DNA of 64,000 nucleotides from an uncultured Eggerthellaceae bacterium (GCA_937892845.1 CALBGP010000028.1:124001-188000), one strand, 5' to 3'; counted from the stretch's first letter, positions 50,711-60,286 are shown. The notes: generated from the sequence alone by a model not told the origin. Numbers and translations: made by a program.

Positions 50711-53335
50711 TTGAAACTCGTTGTAACCGAGAAGAATATCGCTGCCCAGAAGATCGCCGATCTGCTCGGTGACACCAAGCCCAAGGCCGACAAGGTCTAC
50801 ACCACGCCTGTCTACCGCTTCACGCGAGGCGGGGAGGAGTGGGTGACCATCGGTTTGCGGGGGCATATCCTCGAACCTGATTTCGTTCCCTCCATCATAT
50901 ATAAGAAGTCCAAGGGCTGGCAGGCCGTCAACGCCGCCGGTGAAGTCCTTCCCGCGGACATCCCGTCGTTTCTGCCCAAGCCGCCCTTCAAGACCAAGCG
51001 CAAGCCTTTCACGGCGGATGGCGTGGAGCTCGGTGCGTGGAAGATGGACGCTCTGCCGTATCTGGCATACGGTCCCATCGAGAAGCTGCCGAAGGAAAAG
51101 GACATCATCCGCAGCTTGAAGAATCTGGCGAAGAAGGCGGACAGCATCGTGATCGCCACCGACTTCGACCGCGAGGGCGAACTCATCGGCAGCGATGCCC
51201 TCAACTGCATCAAGGAAGTCAACGATACCGCCCCGGTTTCGCGCGCCCGGTATTCCGCCATCACCAAAGATGAGATCCAGTCCGCTTTCTCCAATCTGGT
51301 CGAGCTCGACCACGATCTTGCCCAAGCGGGGGAGAGCCGTCAGGACATCGACCTGATCTGGGGTGCGGTCCTCACGCGCTATCTGACCATCGTGAAGTTC
51401 GCAGGATACGGCAATGTGCGCAGCTCGGGTCGCGTTCAGACGCCTACGCTGGCGCTGATCGTCGCGCGCGAGCGCGAGCGCATGGCTTTTATTCCCGAAG
51501 ACTACTGGGTGATCAAAGCCGGCTTCGATGCTGCGGTGCAGACCGCTTCCGCTTCCAGCGAAAACTCCGATCTGCGCTTCGAGGCAACGCACGCAACCGC
51601 CCGCTTTACCGATGAGACGGCGGCGAACGCTGCCATGGCTCATGTCGACGGTGCCCAGTCCGCAACCGTGTCTTCCATTGAGAAGAAGAAGCGCACCGTG
51701 GCGGCGCCTGTTCCCTTCAACACCACGAGCCTTATGGCGGCCGCTGCTGCCGAAGGCCTGTCTCCGGCTCGCACCATGCGACTGGCCGAAAGCTTGTACA
51801 TGGACGGCTACATCAGCTATCCCCGCGTCGACAACACGGTCTACCCCGAGTCGCTCGATCTTGAGGGCGCGGTCCGCAAGCTCGCCGACGTGCCGGTATA
51901 CCGACCCTATTGCAACGAGCTGCTCTCCGGCGGCCCTCTGACGGCTACCCGCGGCAAGAAGGAGACGACGGACCATCCGCCCATCCATCCCACGGCGGCG
52001 GCGGACCCCGATAAGCTCGGTGCGCCCGAATGGAAGCTCTACAACCTCATAGCCCGCCGCTTCTTGGCCACCTTGTCCAAGCCCGCTGTGGTGGAAGGCA
52101 CCAAGGTCACCATGGATGTCGAAGGCGAACGCTTCGTCTCGAAAGGCGATGTCCTGGTCGTGCCGGGATTTCGCGCCATCTATCCTTACGGCCTCAAGCG
52201 CGACGAACAGCTTCCGGCGCTCGAGGAGGGCCAGCGCATCGCGTTTCTGGGCGCTGTCTGCACCAAGAAGCAGACCGAGCCGCCGGCACGCTACAGCCAG
52301 GGCAAGCTCATCCAGGAGATGGAGCGTCTTGGACTGGGCACCAAGGCTACGCGCCATTCCATCATCGAGCGCCTCTACACCGTCAAATACATCCAAAACG
52401 ACCCCATCGAGCCAAGTCAGCTGGGCATTGCGGTATGCGATGCGCTCGGCCGCTTCGCCCCGCAGATCACCAGCCCGGAGATGACGGCCACGCTCGAATC
52501 CGATATGGACCTCATCGCGCAAGGTTCCAAGACGCGCAAGGATGTGGTCGATTTGTCGCGCGACATCCTCAATGATGTCCTCAACGAGCTCTTGCCCCAT
52601 TCCGAAGAGGTCAAGGAGGCGCTGTCCGACGCCGTGGCGGCCGATGCCTATGTGGGTCCGTGTCCCAAATGCGGCAAGGACCTGCAGATGCGCGCCTCCA
52701 GCAAGACGCGCTCCATGTTCATAGGTTGTGCGGGTTGGCCCGAATGCGATGTCACCTACCCCTTGCCCAAAGGAAAGATCGAGGCCGTCGAGGAGAAATG
52801 CCCGGTGTGCGGCATGCCCCAGGTCAAAGTCACGGCCTTCCGCAGCAAGCCTCGCCTGCAGTGCATCGATCCCAACTGCGAGAGCAACCATGAGCCCGAT
52901 GTGGTGGTGGGAACCTGCCACGTGTGCGCCGAGCGCGGACTCGATAAGAAGCTCGTGGCATCCCGCAACCCCAGGACCCTCAAGCGCTTCATCCGATGCG
53001 AGAACTATGAGGAATGCTCGGTGAGCTACCCTCTGCCCCAGTACGGAGAGCTGTTCGCCACCGACAAGGTGTGCGAGCATTGCGGCGCCCCTCTGGTCAC
53101 CGTCAAAACGGCCCGCGGCCCGTGGACGCTGTGCCCCAACTTCGATTGCCCCGGCAAGGCGGAGGCCGAAGAGAAGAAGACCGCTGCGAAAAAGGAGAAG
53201 GCGGCAGGCAAGGCGCCGTCGAAATCTGCGGCGAAGGCCAAATCTGCAGCTAAAACGGCATCCAAGTCCAAGACCAAGGCATCATCGGCAGCGAAATCCC
53301 AAGCCGCTGCCGATACTGAACCCGAAACCGAATAG
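50711..53335 (+). CDS. topA: DNA topoisomerase I, archaeal-like type IA
   Basis: This 874-residue protein starts at TTG 50711 (MKLVVTEKNIAAQKIADLLG as initiated), the typical beginning of archaeal-type TopA rather than the E. coli form. The Toprim acidic block is IVIATDFDREGELIG, and the active tyrosine is Tyr370 in YISYPRVDN. The core DHPPIHPT and GLGTKATRHSIIERL follow. Three C-terminal Cys4 zinc ribbons (CPKCGKDLQ, CPVCGMPQ and CEHCGAP blocks, plus a CHVC pair) lead to a Lys/Ala/Ser-rich tail likely to bind DNA. It relaxes negative supercoils. Confidence 0.93.
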   Translation: MKLVVTEKNIAAQKIADLLGDTKPKADKVYTTPVYRFTRGGEEWVTIGLRGHILEPDFVPSIIYKKSKGWQAVNAAGEVLPADIPSFLPKPPFKTKRKPFTADGVELGAWKMDALPYLAYGPIEKLPKEKDIIRSLKNLAKKADSIVIATDFDREGELIGSDALNCIKEVNDTAPVSRARYSAITKDEIQSAFSNLVELDHDLAQAGESRQDIDLIWGAVLTRYLTIVKFAGYGNVRSSGRVQTPTLALIVARERERMAFIPEDYWVIKAGFDAAVQTASASSENSDLRFEATHATARFTDETAANAAMAHVDGAQSATVSSIEKKKRTVAAPVPFNTTSLMAAAAAEGLSPARTMRLAESLYMDGYISYPRVDNTVYPESLDLEGAVRKLADVPVYRPYCNELLSGGPLTATRGKKETTDHPPIHPTAAADPDKLGAPEWKLYNLIARRFLATLSKPAVVEGTKVTMDVEGERFVSKGDVLVVPGFRAIYPYGLKRDEQLPALEEGQRIAFLGAVCTKKQTEPPARYSQGKLIQEMERLGLGTKATRHSIIERLYTVKYIQNDPIEPSQLGIAVCDALGRFAPQITSPEMTATLESDMDLIAQGSKTRKDVVDLSRDILNDVLNELLPHSEEVKEALSDAVAADAYVGPCPKCGKDLQMRASSKTRSMFIGCAGWPECDVTYPLPKGKIEAVEEKCPVCGMPQVKVTAFRSKPRLQCIDPNCESNHEPDVVVGTCHVCAERGLDKKLVASRNPRTLKRFIRCENYEECSVSYPLPQYGELFATDKVCEHCGAPLVTVKTARGPWTLCPNFDCPGKAEAEEKKTAAKKEKAAGKAPSKSAAKAKSAAKTASKSKTKASSAAKSQAAADTEPETE

Positions 53336-53346
53336 GAGGACCCGCC

Positions 53347-53985
53347 ATGGAATCCGCCCGAAAGACAGCGTTTCGCACCACCGCTGCAACCATCATCAAG
53401 CAGCTTGGCAGGCGCAACATCGAAGGGTATTTCTGCGAGGATAGCGCAGCAGCCGTGGAGCTGGTTTTGGGCATGGTGCCCGAGGGCGCTTCCATCGGAT
53501 GGGGCGGGTCGCAAAGCTTCGCTGAAACCGGCATCAAGGACGCGTTGCAATCAGGGCCGTACCGCATGATCGACCGTGCCTCGGCCCATACGCCGGAGGA
53601 GCTGCGTGAAATCTTCCGCCAGCACTTCGCCAGCGATTGGTTCTTCATGGGGACCAACGCCATCACCCTGAAAGGCGAACTGGTCAACATCGACGGTAAC
53701 GCTAACCGGTTGGCATGCCTGCTCCATGGCCCCGAGCATGTGGTGGTGCTCGCCGGCATGAACAAGGTCGTCCAGGATGTGGAAGCGGGCATCAGTCGCG
53801 CGAAGGTGTGCGCCTGCCCTCCGAATGCAGCGCGCCTGCACACGGGAACGCCCTGCGGGACCCTGGGCATCTGCGGTAACTGCCATGACGAGGGCTGCAT
53901 GTGCTGCCAGACCGTGATCACGCGCCATTCGCGCCAGACCGGCCGCATCAAGGTGCTTCTGATCGCTGAGGATCTGGGCTTTTAG
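53347..53985 (+). CDS. LUD-domain (LutC/DUF162-like) protein
   Basis: This 212-residue protein has the LUD fold region (VPEGASIGWGGSQSFAETGI, then FFMGTNAITLKGELVNIDGN and VVVLAGMNKVVQDVEAG). It has a Cys-rich C-terminus (CACPPNAARLHTGTPCGTLG, then CGNCHDEGCMCCQTVI) typical of the stand-alone LUD proteins of anaerobes, where it may bind a metal or Fe-S centre. LutC-type relatives take part in lactate oxidation, but no lutA/lutB partners are adjacent, so the role is open. It follows topA by 11 bases with AGGAGG in between. Confidence 0.82.
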   Translation: MESARKTAFRTTAATIIKQLGRRNIEGYFCEDSAAAVELVLGMVPEGASIGWGGSQSFAETGIKDALQSGPYRMIDRASAHTPEELREIFRQHFASDWFFMGTNAITLKGELVNIDGNANRLACLLHGPEHVVVLAGMNKVVQDVEAGISRAKVCACPPNAARLHTGTPCGTLGICGNCHDEGCMCCQTVITRHSRQTGRIKVLLIAEDLGF

Positions 53986-54013
53986 TTTCCTTTTGCCGCG
54001 CGTCTCGGCTGCA

Positions 54014-54700
54014 CTAAGCGCGGCGCGCGGCTTCGAACGCGGCGAAGGCGCCCATGGCCAGCACCGGATCGATCACAGGGATTCCCGTCTCTGCTTCCAT
54101 CTCGCGGGCGATGCCTATGGTTGCCATGCCGGTGCAGCCCAGGGCAATCACATCGGCACCCAAGTCGCGTACGTGCTTCGCTGCAGCAAGGCAGCTCCTT
54201 CGGCCCTCGGGTGTTTGCAGATCGAGGGTCGAATGCACGCCATCGGGGCGGAAGTTGCCCAGGAGGGCGGCCGAAGCGGTTTGTGCGTGAGGTTTCGTTT
54301 CGGGTACGAGCATCCTGCGAAACGCTTTGGGCGCCTGGTCGGTGATGCCGATCACGGCTATCGATCGACCGTAGCGCGCAGCCAAGGCGGCGGTGCATTC
54401 CCCGGCTCCCGTGATGGGGACATTGCGGACGGCGGCGCGGGCTCGTTCGATTCCCGGATCGTCGGCGCAGCTGATGAGAATCATGTCCTTGTCCTTAAAC
54501 GAACGGGCGAGGGCCTCAACTTTGGGTGCGGCCAATGCCTCCAGGGCAGGGGAGTGCACGCCTTCAGGCTGATCGGGGATGCATCGGCTCTCAATCTGCA
54601 GTCCCGGATACCGTGATTCGATGATTCGTCCGTGAAGATCGATGTCGGCGGGATTGTCGAGCGTGATGACGCGGATGAGTCCGATGGTGAACGGTTGCAT
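54014..54700 (-). CDS. Aspartate/glutamate (hydantoin-like) racemase family protein
   Basis: The protein has 228 residues from ATG 54700, which has GAGGAG five bases upstream. Two catalytic cysteines are placed as in this family, in LISCADDPGIE and ALGCTGMATIG, and the GAGECTAALAARYG loop is present. Such enzymes racemise amino acids or hydantoins, or act as decarboxylase/isomerase relatives on malonate- or maleate-like acids; the substrate is unknown. It converges on the LUD gene and is divergent from the ribosomal operon promoter. Confidence 0.82.
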   Translation of the reverse strand: MQPFTIGLIRVITLDNPADIDLHGRIIESRYPGLQIESRCIPDQPEGVHSPALEALAAPKVEALARSFKDKDMILISCADDPGIERARAAVRNVPITGAGECTAALAARYGRSIAVIGITDQAPKAFRRMLVPETKPHAQTASAALLGNFRPDGVHSTLDLQTPEGRRSCLAAAKHVRDLGADVIALGCTGMATIGIAREMEAETGIPVIDPVLAMGAFAAFEAARRA

Positions 54701-54818
54701 GGCGACTCCTCGATGCGATGTTTTCGCCATTGTGCCCCTTCAGATGGCTCTTGCGCCGGCAATTTCGGCCGCAGGCCGATTTGAGGCGGTCTCCACATAT
54801 TTTCCCTCAATTAAGTTC

Positions 54819-54847
54819 TTGCGCATGACGTTCAACCTCCTTATAAT
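54819..54847 (+). promoter_or_regulatory. Promoter of the rplB ribosomal operon
   Basis: TTGCGC, a 17-base spacer and TATAAT give one of the best sigma-A type matches in the window. Confidence 0.8.
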
Positions 54848-55020
54848 GTGTGACTTGCGTCTGGACTGGTATGGATACACCCGGACGCGTGGAACCGGCG
54901 TCGCAAGCGCACACTCCGATTAGCGTCTGTCCGGCCATCGGTTCCGCACCTGTAAGCGGGGTTTCTGGTACGTGCAAAGGAGTGGCACGCGAGCAGAAGC
55001 CCAAGAAGAAAAGGATTGAC
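54848..55020 (+). promoter_or_regulatory. Long structured leader before rplB
   Basis: About 165 bases would be transcribed before the rplB start. GCGTCTGG and CCGGACGC can pair to a hairpin near the 5' end, and further GC-rich pairings are possible. The length suits an autoregulatory ribosomal leader; no known leader family was recognised. Confidence 0.4.
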
Positions 55021-55851
<831 letters not shown>

Positions 55852-55874
55852 CGATTAAGGCTTAAGGAGATACT

Positions 55875-56147
55875 GTGAGCAGAAGTTTGAAGAAAGGTCC
55901 TTTCGTAGAGCCGCGTCTTCTCAGCCGCATCGCTGCGATGAACGCTGCCGGTACGAAAGACGTCGTCAAGACGTGGTCCCGCTCTTCGACCATCTTCCCG
56001 GACATGGTGGGTCACACCATCGCCGTGCATGATGGCCGTAAGCATGTGCCCGTTTACGTTACCGAGTCGATGGTCGGCCACAAACTGGGTGAGTTCGCTC
56101 CCACCCGTACGTTCAAGGGTCATTCCGCCGACAAGGGCAAGCGATAG
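55875..56147 (+). CDS. rpsS: 30S ribosomal protein S19
   Basis: A 90-residue S19 (SRSLKKGPFVEP, ITVH-like IAVHDGRKHVPVYV and GEFAPTRTFKGH) starting at GTG 55875 after AAGGAG. It complexes with S13 in the 30S head. The gap from rplB is 23 bases. Confidence 0.97.
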   Translation: MSRSLKKGPFVEPRLLSRIAAMNAAGTKDVVKTWSRSSTIFPDMVGHTIAVHDGRKHVPVYVTESMVGHKLGEFAPTRTFKGHSADKGKR

Positions 56148-56159
56148 GAGGAGTGCACA

Positions 56160-56501
56160 ATGGAAGCTAAAGCAACCGCAAAGTACGTGCGCGTCAGCCC
56201 TCGCAAGGCCCGCATCGTCATCGACCAGATCCGCGGCCTGGACGTTGTCCGTGCCCGTGAGGTCCTCGCCTTCACCGACCGCGCTGTCGCCGAGGTCGTT
56301 GAGAAGGTTCTGAATTCCGCTGTGGCAAATGCGGAGAACAACCACCACATGCGCGGCAACAATCTTGTTGTCAAGGCATGCTACGCCGACGAGGGTCCTA
56401 CCCTGAAGCGTATCCGCCCCCGTGCTAAGGGTTCCGCATCGCGCATCCGTAAGCGCACCAGCCACATCACCGTCATCGTTGCGCCGCGAGAGGAGGCCTA
56501 A
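56160..56501 (+). CDS. rplV: 50S ribosomal protein L22
   Basis: A 113-residue L22 with ATAKYVRVSPRKARIVID at the start and the C-terminal hairpin (RIRPRAKGSASRIRKRTSH) that lines the exit tunnel. ATG 56160 follows AGGAGGAG. Confidence 0.97.
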   Translation: MEAKATAKYVRVSPRKARIVIDQIRGLDVVRAREVLAFTDRAVAEVVEKVLNSAVANAENNHHMRGNNLVVKACYADEGPTLKRIRPRAKGSASRIRKRTSHITVIVAPREEA

Positions 56502-56503
56502 AC

Positions 56504-57217
56504 ATGGGTCAGAAAGTTATGCCCACCGGCTTCCGCCTCGGTATCACCGAGGATTGGCGCAGCCGCTGGTATGCAGACAAGGATTACGCCAAGAACCTCG
56601 AGAACGACCTTGCCATCCGCAAGTTCCTCGACAAGTACCTGGCTAAGGCCGCCGTCTCCAAGATCGAGATCGAGCGCGCCGGTGACAAGATCAAGGTCAT
56701 CGTCACCACTGCCCGTCCGGGTGTTGTGATCGGCAAGAAGGGCGCCGAGATCGAGAATCTGCGCAAGGCTCTCGCCAAGGTTGCCAACGGTCCGGTCAAT
56801 GTCGAGGTCGTCGAGGTCAAGCGCCCCGAGCTCGACGCTGTGCTGATCGCACATTCTGTCGCTGAGCAGCTCGAAGGCCGCGTCGCATTCCGTCGTGCAA
56901 TGCGCAAGGCCGTCCAGTCCGCCCGCAAGAGCGGTGCTCAGGGCATCCGTATCCAGTGCTCCGGTCGTCTCGGCGGTGCTGAGATGAGCCGTCGCGAGTG
57001 GTATCGCGAAGGCCGTGTGCCTCTGCACACCCTGCGTGCGAAGATCGACTACGGCTTCGCCACCGCTGCCACCACCATGGGCTCCATCGGCGTCAAGGTG
57101 TGGGTCTACCACGGTGAAGTTCTTCCCGGCGGCAAGATTCCCCAGCCCGCTCTGGAAGGCAGCTCGCGTCCGGCCCGCGGCCGTCGCAATGATCGCAACG
57201 AAAGGGGTGCGAACTAA
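56504..57217 (+). CDS. rpsC: 30S ribosomal protein S3
   Basis: A 237-residue S3 with the KH-type domain (TARPGVVIGKKGAEIENLRK) and the C-terminal domain (GIRIQCSGRLGGAEMSR). It lies at the mRNA entry. Only two bases separate it from rplV, and its stop overlaps the rplP start by one base. Confidence 0.97.
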   Translation: MGQKVMPTGFRLGITEDWRSRWYADKDYAKNLENDLAIRKFLDKYLAKAAVSKIEIERAGDKIKVIVTTARPGVVIGKKGAEIENLRKALAKVANGPVNVEVVEVKRPELDAVLIAHSVAEQLEGRVAFRRAMRKAVQSARKSGAQGIRIQCSGRLGGAEMSRREWYREGRVPLHTLRAKIDYGFATAATTMGSIGVKVWVYHGEVLPGGKIPQPALEGSSRPARGRRNDRNERGAN

Positions 57218-57639
57218 TGCTAGCTCCTAAGCGCGTACGTCACCGCAAGGTGCAGCGTGGTTCCATGAAGGGCAAGGCCAAGGGCTACACCACTCTGAAC
57301 CACGGTTCTTACGGTATCCAGGCACAGCAGGCCGCTTGGATCACCAACCGACAGATCGAGGCTGCTCGTATCGCCATGACCCGTTACATGAAGCGTGGCG
57401 GTAAGGTGTGGATCACCATCTTCCCCGACAAGCCGATCACCCAGAAGCCTGCTGAAACCCGAATGGGTTCCGGTAAGGGTAATCCCGAGGCATGGGTAGC
57501 TGTCGTTAAGCCGGGCCGCATCATGTTCGAGATCGACGGTGTCGACGAGGCAACCGCCAAGGAAGCTCTGCGTCTTGCGATCAACAAGCTGCCCATCAAG
57601 TGCAAGATCGTTTCCAAGGAAACGGAGGTAGCTGAATAA
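57217..57639 (+). CDS. rplP: 50S ribosomal protein L16
   Basis: A 140-residue L16 (LAPKRVRHRKVQRG, then GSYGIQAQQAAWITNRQIEA) that helps position A-site tRNA. The start overlaps the rpsC stop and the stop overlaps rpmC, indicating tight coupling. Confidence 0.97.
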   Translation: MLAPKRVRHRKVQRGSMKGKAKGYTTLNHGSYGIQAQQAAWITNRQIEAARIAMTRYMKRGGKVWITIFPDKPITQKPAETRMGSGKGNPEAWVAVVKPGRIMFEIDGVDEATAKEALRLAINKLPIKCKIVSKETEVAE

Positions 57640-57848
57640 TGAAGAACGCAGAGATCCGCGAGCTTTCCGCTGACGATCTGACCGTCAAGCTGAAAGAGGC
57701 CCGCGCCGAACTGTTCAACCTGCGCTTCCAGATGGCCACCAGCCAGCTGGACAACACCGCCCGTGTGAAGCAGGTCAAAAAAGAGATCGCCCGTCTCCAG
57801 ACCGAGATGCGCGCTCGTGAAATCGCCGCATCCGGCGCTACCAAATAA
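57639..57848 (+). CDS. rpmC: 50S ribosomal protein L29
   Basis: A 69-residue two-helix L29 (ELSADDLTVKLKEARAELFN, then LRFQMATSQLDN) at the exit tunnel. Its start overlaps the rplP stop. Confidence 0.96.
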   Translation: MKNAEIRELSADDLTVKLKEARAELFNLRFQMATSQLDNTARVKQVKKEIARLQTEMRAREIAASGATK

Positions 57849-57864
57849 TGATTAGGTGGGATAT

Positions 57865-58125
57865 ATGAGTGAAGAGCGTAATTCCCGCAAGGTCCGCCAG
57901 GGCGTCGTTGTGAGCGCGGCTGGCGACAAGACCATTGTGGTTGAGATCAAAGAGCGCAAGCCGCACCCCGTGTACGGCAAGATGATGACCAGCACCAAGA
58001 AGTTCCATGCCCATGACGAGAACAACGAGGCTGGCAAGGGCGATACCGTGCGTATCATGGAAACCCGCCCCCTGTCCAAGATGAAGCGCTGGCGCCTCGT
58101 CGAGATCGTTGAAAAGGCCAAATAG
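57865..58125 (+). CDS. rpsQ: 30S ribosomal protein S17
   Basis: An 86-residue OB-fold S17 (RKVRQGVVVSAAGDKTIVVE, then KFHAHDENNEAGKGD). ATG 57865 is preferred over GTG 57856 because AGGTGGG then lies at the right distance. Confidence 0.96.
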   Translation: MSEERNSRKVRQGVVVSAAGDKTIVVEIKERKPHPVYGKMMTSTKKFHAHDENNEAGKGDTVRIMETRPLSKMKRWRLVEIVEKAK

Positions 58126-58164
58126 TTCGCGCGCCGCGTGAATTAGTATCGGAAGGATTGCACA

Positions 58165-58533
58165 ATGATTCAGATGCAAACCATGCTCAACGTTGCCGAT
58201 AACTCCGGCGCGCGCAAGGTGCAGTGCATCAAGGTCCTGGGCGGCTCCAAGCGCCGCTATGCGGACCTCGGTGACGTGATCATCTGCAGCGTCAAGGAAG
58301 CCGCTCCCAACGGCAATGTTAAAAAGGGTGACGTCGTGCGCTGCGTTATCGTGCGCGTGAAGAAGGAAGTTCGTCGTGCTGACGGCAGCTACATCCGCTT
58401 CGATCAGAACGCTGCTGTTCTGATCAACAACGATGGCGCTCCCAAGGGCACGCGTATCTTCGGCCCTGTTGCACGCGAACTGCGTGATAAGAAGTACATG
58501 AAGATCGTGTCTCTGGCACCGGAAACGCTGTAG
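58165..58533 (+). CDS. rplN: 50S ribosomal protein L14
   Basis: A 122-residue L14 (MIQMQTMLNVADNSGARKVQ, then NAAVLINNDGAPKGTRIFGP) at the subunit interface. ATG 58165 follows GGAAGGA; a 39-base gap separates it from rpsQ. Confidence 0.97.
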   Translation: MIQMQTMLNVADNSGARKVQCIKVLGGSKRRYADLGDVIICSVKEAAPNGNVKKGDVVRCVIVRVKKEVRRADGSYIRFDQNAAVLINNDGAPKGTRIFGPVARELRDKKYMKIVSLAPETL

Positions 58534-58547
58534 GGGAGGTGCACGAC

Positions 58548-58865
58548 ATGAAGATGAACATCAAGAAGGGCGATAAGGTCAAGGTCATCTCCGGCAAGGA
58601 CAAGGGCAAGGAGGGCGTGATCCTGCGCAGCCTGCCTTCCCAGCAGCGAGTTGTTGTCGAAGGCGTTGCCATGGTCAAGAAGGCCATGCGCCCGACTCAG
58701 CAGAACCCCCAGGGCGGCATCATCACCAAGGAGGCTCCCATCCACGTCTCCAACGTTATGCTCGTCTGCCCCAAGTGCAATGCTGCCACTCGCGTTGCCA
58801 TCAAGCGCGAAGACGGCAAGAAGGTCCGAATCTGCAAGAAGTGCGGAGCTCAGATCGAAGCTTAA
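58548..58865 (+). CDS. rplX: 50S ribosomal protein L24
   Basis: A 105-residue KOW-domain L24 (IKKGDKVKVISGKDKGKEG). The C-terminus carries two CxxC pairs (CPKCNAATRVAIK and CKKCGAQIEA), so it is a zinc-binding form. ATG 58548 has GGGGAGG upstream; GTG 58539 and ATG 58554 are alternatives. Confidence 0.96.
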   Translation: MKMNIKKGDKVKVISGKDKGKEGVILRSLPSQQRVVVEGVAMVKKAMRPTQQNPQGGIITKEAPIHVSNVMLVCPKCNAATRVAIKREDGKKVRICKKCGAQIEA

Positions 58866-58872
58866 ATCTGGG

Positions 58873-58901
58873 TTGTCTCTATGACCCCTGCCATGTATAA
58901 T
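58873..58901 (+). promoter_or_regulatory. Strong internal promoter before rplE
   Basis: TTGTCT, 17 bases, TATAAT, starting eight bases after the rplX stop. It would transcribe rplE and downstream genes independently. Confidence 0.75.
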
Positions 58902-58905
58902 GTCC

Positions 58906-58967
58906 GCTCGTGCGATTTTTCGCACGAGCGCCATTTGGTATGGGACGCAGGGTCGGTAATCCTGCGT
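58906..58967 (+). promoter_or_regulatory. Two-hairpin 5' leader of rplE
   Basis: A perfect 10-bp stem (GCTCGTGCGA with its complement around TTTT, 58906-58929) lies at the predicted transcript 5' end. A second stem (ACGCAGG/CCTGCGT, 58945-58967) follows. The first may protect the mRNA end; together they could be a binding site for a ribosomal protein. Confidence 0.5.
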
Positions 58968-58994
58968 TTAATTCATCGAAAGGAATAACGAATA

Positions 58995-59543
58995 ATGGCT
59001 ACTCCTCGTCTGAAGGAAAAGTACACCAACGAAATCGTTGCCAAGCTCGAGAAAGAGCTCAGCATCGACAACATCAACAAGGTTCCCCGTCTGTCCAAGA
59101 TCGTCGTCAACATGGGCGTCGGCGAAGCTGCCTCTGACTCCAAGCAGCTCGATGCGGCCATGAACGATCTGCGCATTATTACCGGTCAGCAGCCTTGCGT
59201 TACCCGCGCGAAGAAGTCCATCGCAGGCTTCAAGATTCGCCAGGGCATGGCCATCGGTTGCAAGGTGACCCTGCGTGGCGACCGCATGTGGGAGTTCCTC
59301 GATCGTCTGCTGTCCACTGCTCTTCCCCGCGTCCGCGACTTCCGTGGCATTCCTGCCACCAGCTTCGACGGCCGTGGCAACTACACCCTCGGCATCACCG
59401 AGCAGCTGATCTTCCCCGAAATCGAGTATGACAAGATCGACCGTACCCGCGGTATGGACATCACCTTTGTCACCACCGCCGAGGACAACGCGAGCGCGAA
59501 GGCCCTGCTCGACGCTCTGGGCTTCCCGTTCAAGAAGAACTAG
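58995..59543 (+). CDS. rplE: 50S ribosomal protein L5
   Basis: A 182-residue L5 that binds 5S rRNA (PRLSKIVVNMGVGEA, then RAKKSIAGFKIRQGMAIGCK and LGITEQLIFPEI). ATG 58995 follows AAAGGAATAA. It is separated from rplX by 129 bases with its own promoter. Confidence 0.97.
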   Translation: MATPRLKEKYTNEIVAKLEKELSIDNINKVPRLSKIVVNMGVGEAASDSKQLDAAMNDLRIITGQQPCVTRAKKSIAGFKIRQGMAIGCKVTLRGDRMWEFLDRLLSTALPRVRDFRGIPATSFDGRGNYTLGITEQLIFPEIEYDKIDRTRGMDITFVTTAEDNASAKALLDALGFPFKKN

Positions 59544-59587
59544 GGTTTCATACCCATCAGGGTTGAACATAGGAAAGAAGGAAAAGC

Positions 59588-59773
59588 ATGGCAAAAAAAT
59601 CGATGATCGCCAAGGCTAAGCGCGAGCCGAAGTTCTCGACGCGCGCGTACACCCGCTGCACCCGCTGCGGCCGTCCGCACTCTGTGTATCGCAAGTTCGG
59701 TCTGTGCCGTGTGTGCCTGCGCGAGTTGGCTAACAAGGGCGAACTGCCCGGCGTGACCAAGGCTTCCTGGTAA
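59588..59773 (+). CDS. rpsN: 30S ribosomal protein S14, zinc type
   Basis: The 61-residue short S14 form with two CxxC pairs (YTRCTRCGRP and GLCRVCLREL) that bind zinc, as usual in Gram-positives. ATG 59588 follows AAGAAGGAAAAGC. Confidence 0.96.
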   Translation: MAKKSMIAKAKREPKFSTRAYTRCTRCGRPHSVYRKFGLCRVCLRELANKGELPGVTKASW

Positions 59774-59873
59774 GAGCCAGTCATGTCGGTGCGCTGGCCG
59801 GTAAGGCGTAGGCGCTAAGGGTGCCACGACGTACCTCCGGTGCAGTTCATCAAGAACCAAAAGGAGAAAACAA

Positions 59874-60272
59874 ATGAGCATGAACGATCCCATTGCAGAT
59901 ATGCTTACGCGCGTGCGTAACGCCAACTCTGCAGGTAAGGCCACGGTTTCCATGCCGTCGAGCAAGAAACTTACCGAGATCGCCCGCATCATGACCGAGG
60001 AAGGTTATGTGCAGGGTTACGAAGTGATCGAGAACGAGCCTCGCGACATTCTCGAGATCACTTTGAAGTACGGTGCCAAGAAGGAAAAGGTCATCCGCGG
60101 CATCAAGCGCATCTCCAAGCCCGGCCTGCGTATCTACGCCGGCAAGGACGAGCTGCCCCGCGTTCTCGGCGGCCTGGGCACCGCAATCGTGTCCACCTCC
60201 GCCGGTGTCATGACCGACCGCGATGCCCGCAAGAAGGGCGTCGGCGGTGAAGTGATCGCTTACATCTGGTAG
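59874..60272 (+). CDS. rpsH: 30S ribosomal protein S8
   Basis: A 132-residue S8 (MNDPIADMLTRVRNANSAGK, then LGGLGTAIVSTSAGVMTDRD). AAAGGAGA precedes the start. A 100-base gap before it may hold the target at which S8 represses this operon in other bacteria; I could not define the structure by eye. Confidence 0.97.
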   Translation: MSMNDPIADMLTRVRNANSAGKATVSMPSSKKLTEIARIMTEEGYVQGYEVIENEPRDILEITLKYGAKKEKVIRGIKRISKPGLRIYAGKDELPRVLGGLGTAIVSTSAGVMTDRDARKKGVGGEVIAYIW

Positions 60273-60286
60273 GAAAGGAGCTAGGT

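Noticed and set aside
53995..54031. GCCGCGCG/CGCGCGGC hairpin between the LUD and racemase genes as a terminator
   Set aside because: There is no T tract on either strand after the stem and it overlaps the racemase coding end.
54850..55020. In-frame open extension upstream of rplB
   Set aside because: It has no ribosome site and does not resemble L2; ATG 55021 has a good site and gives the standard L2 length.
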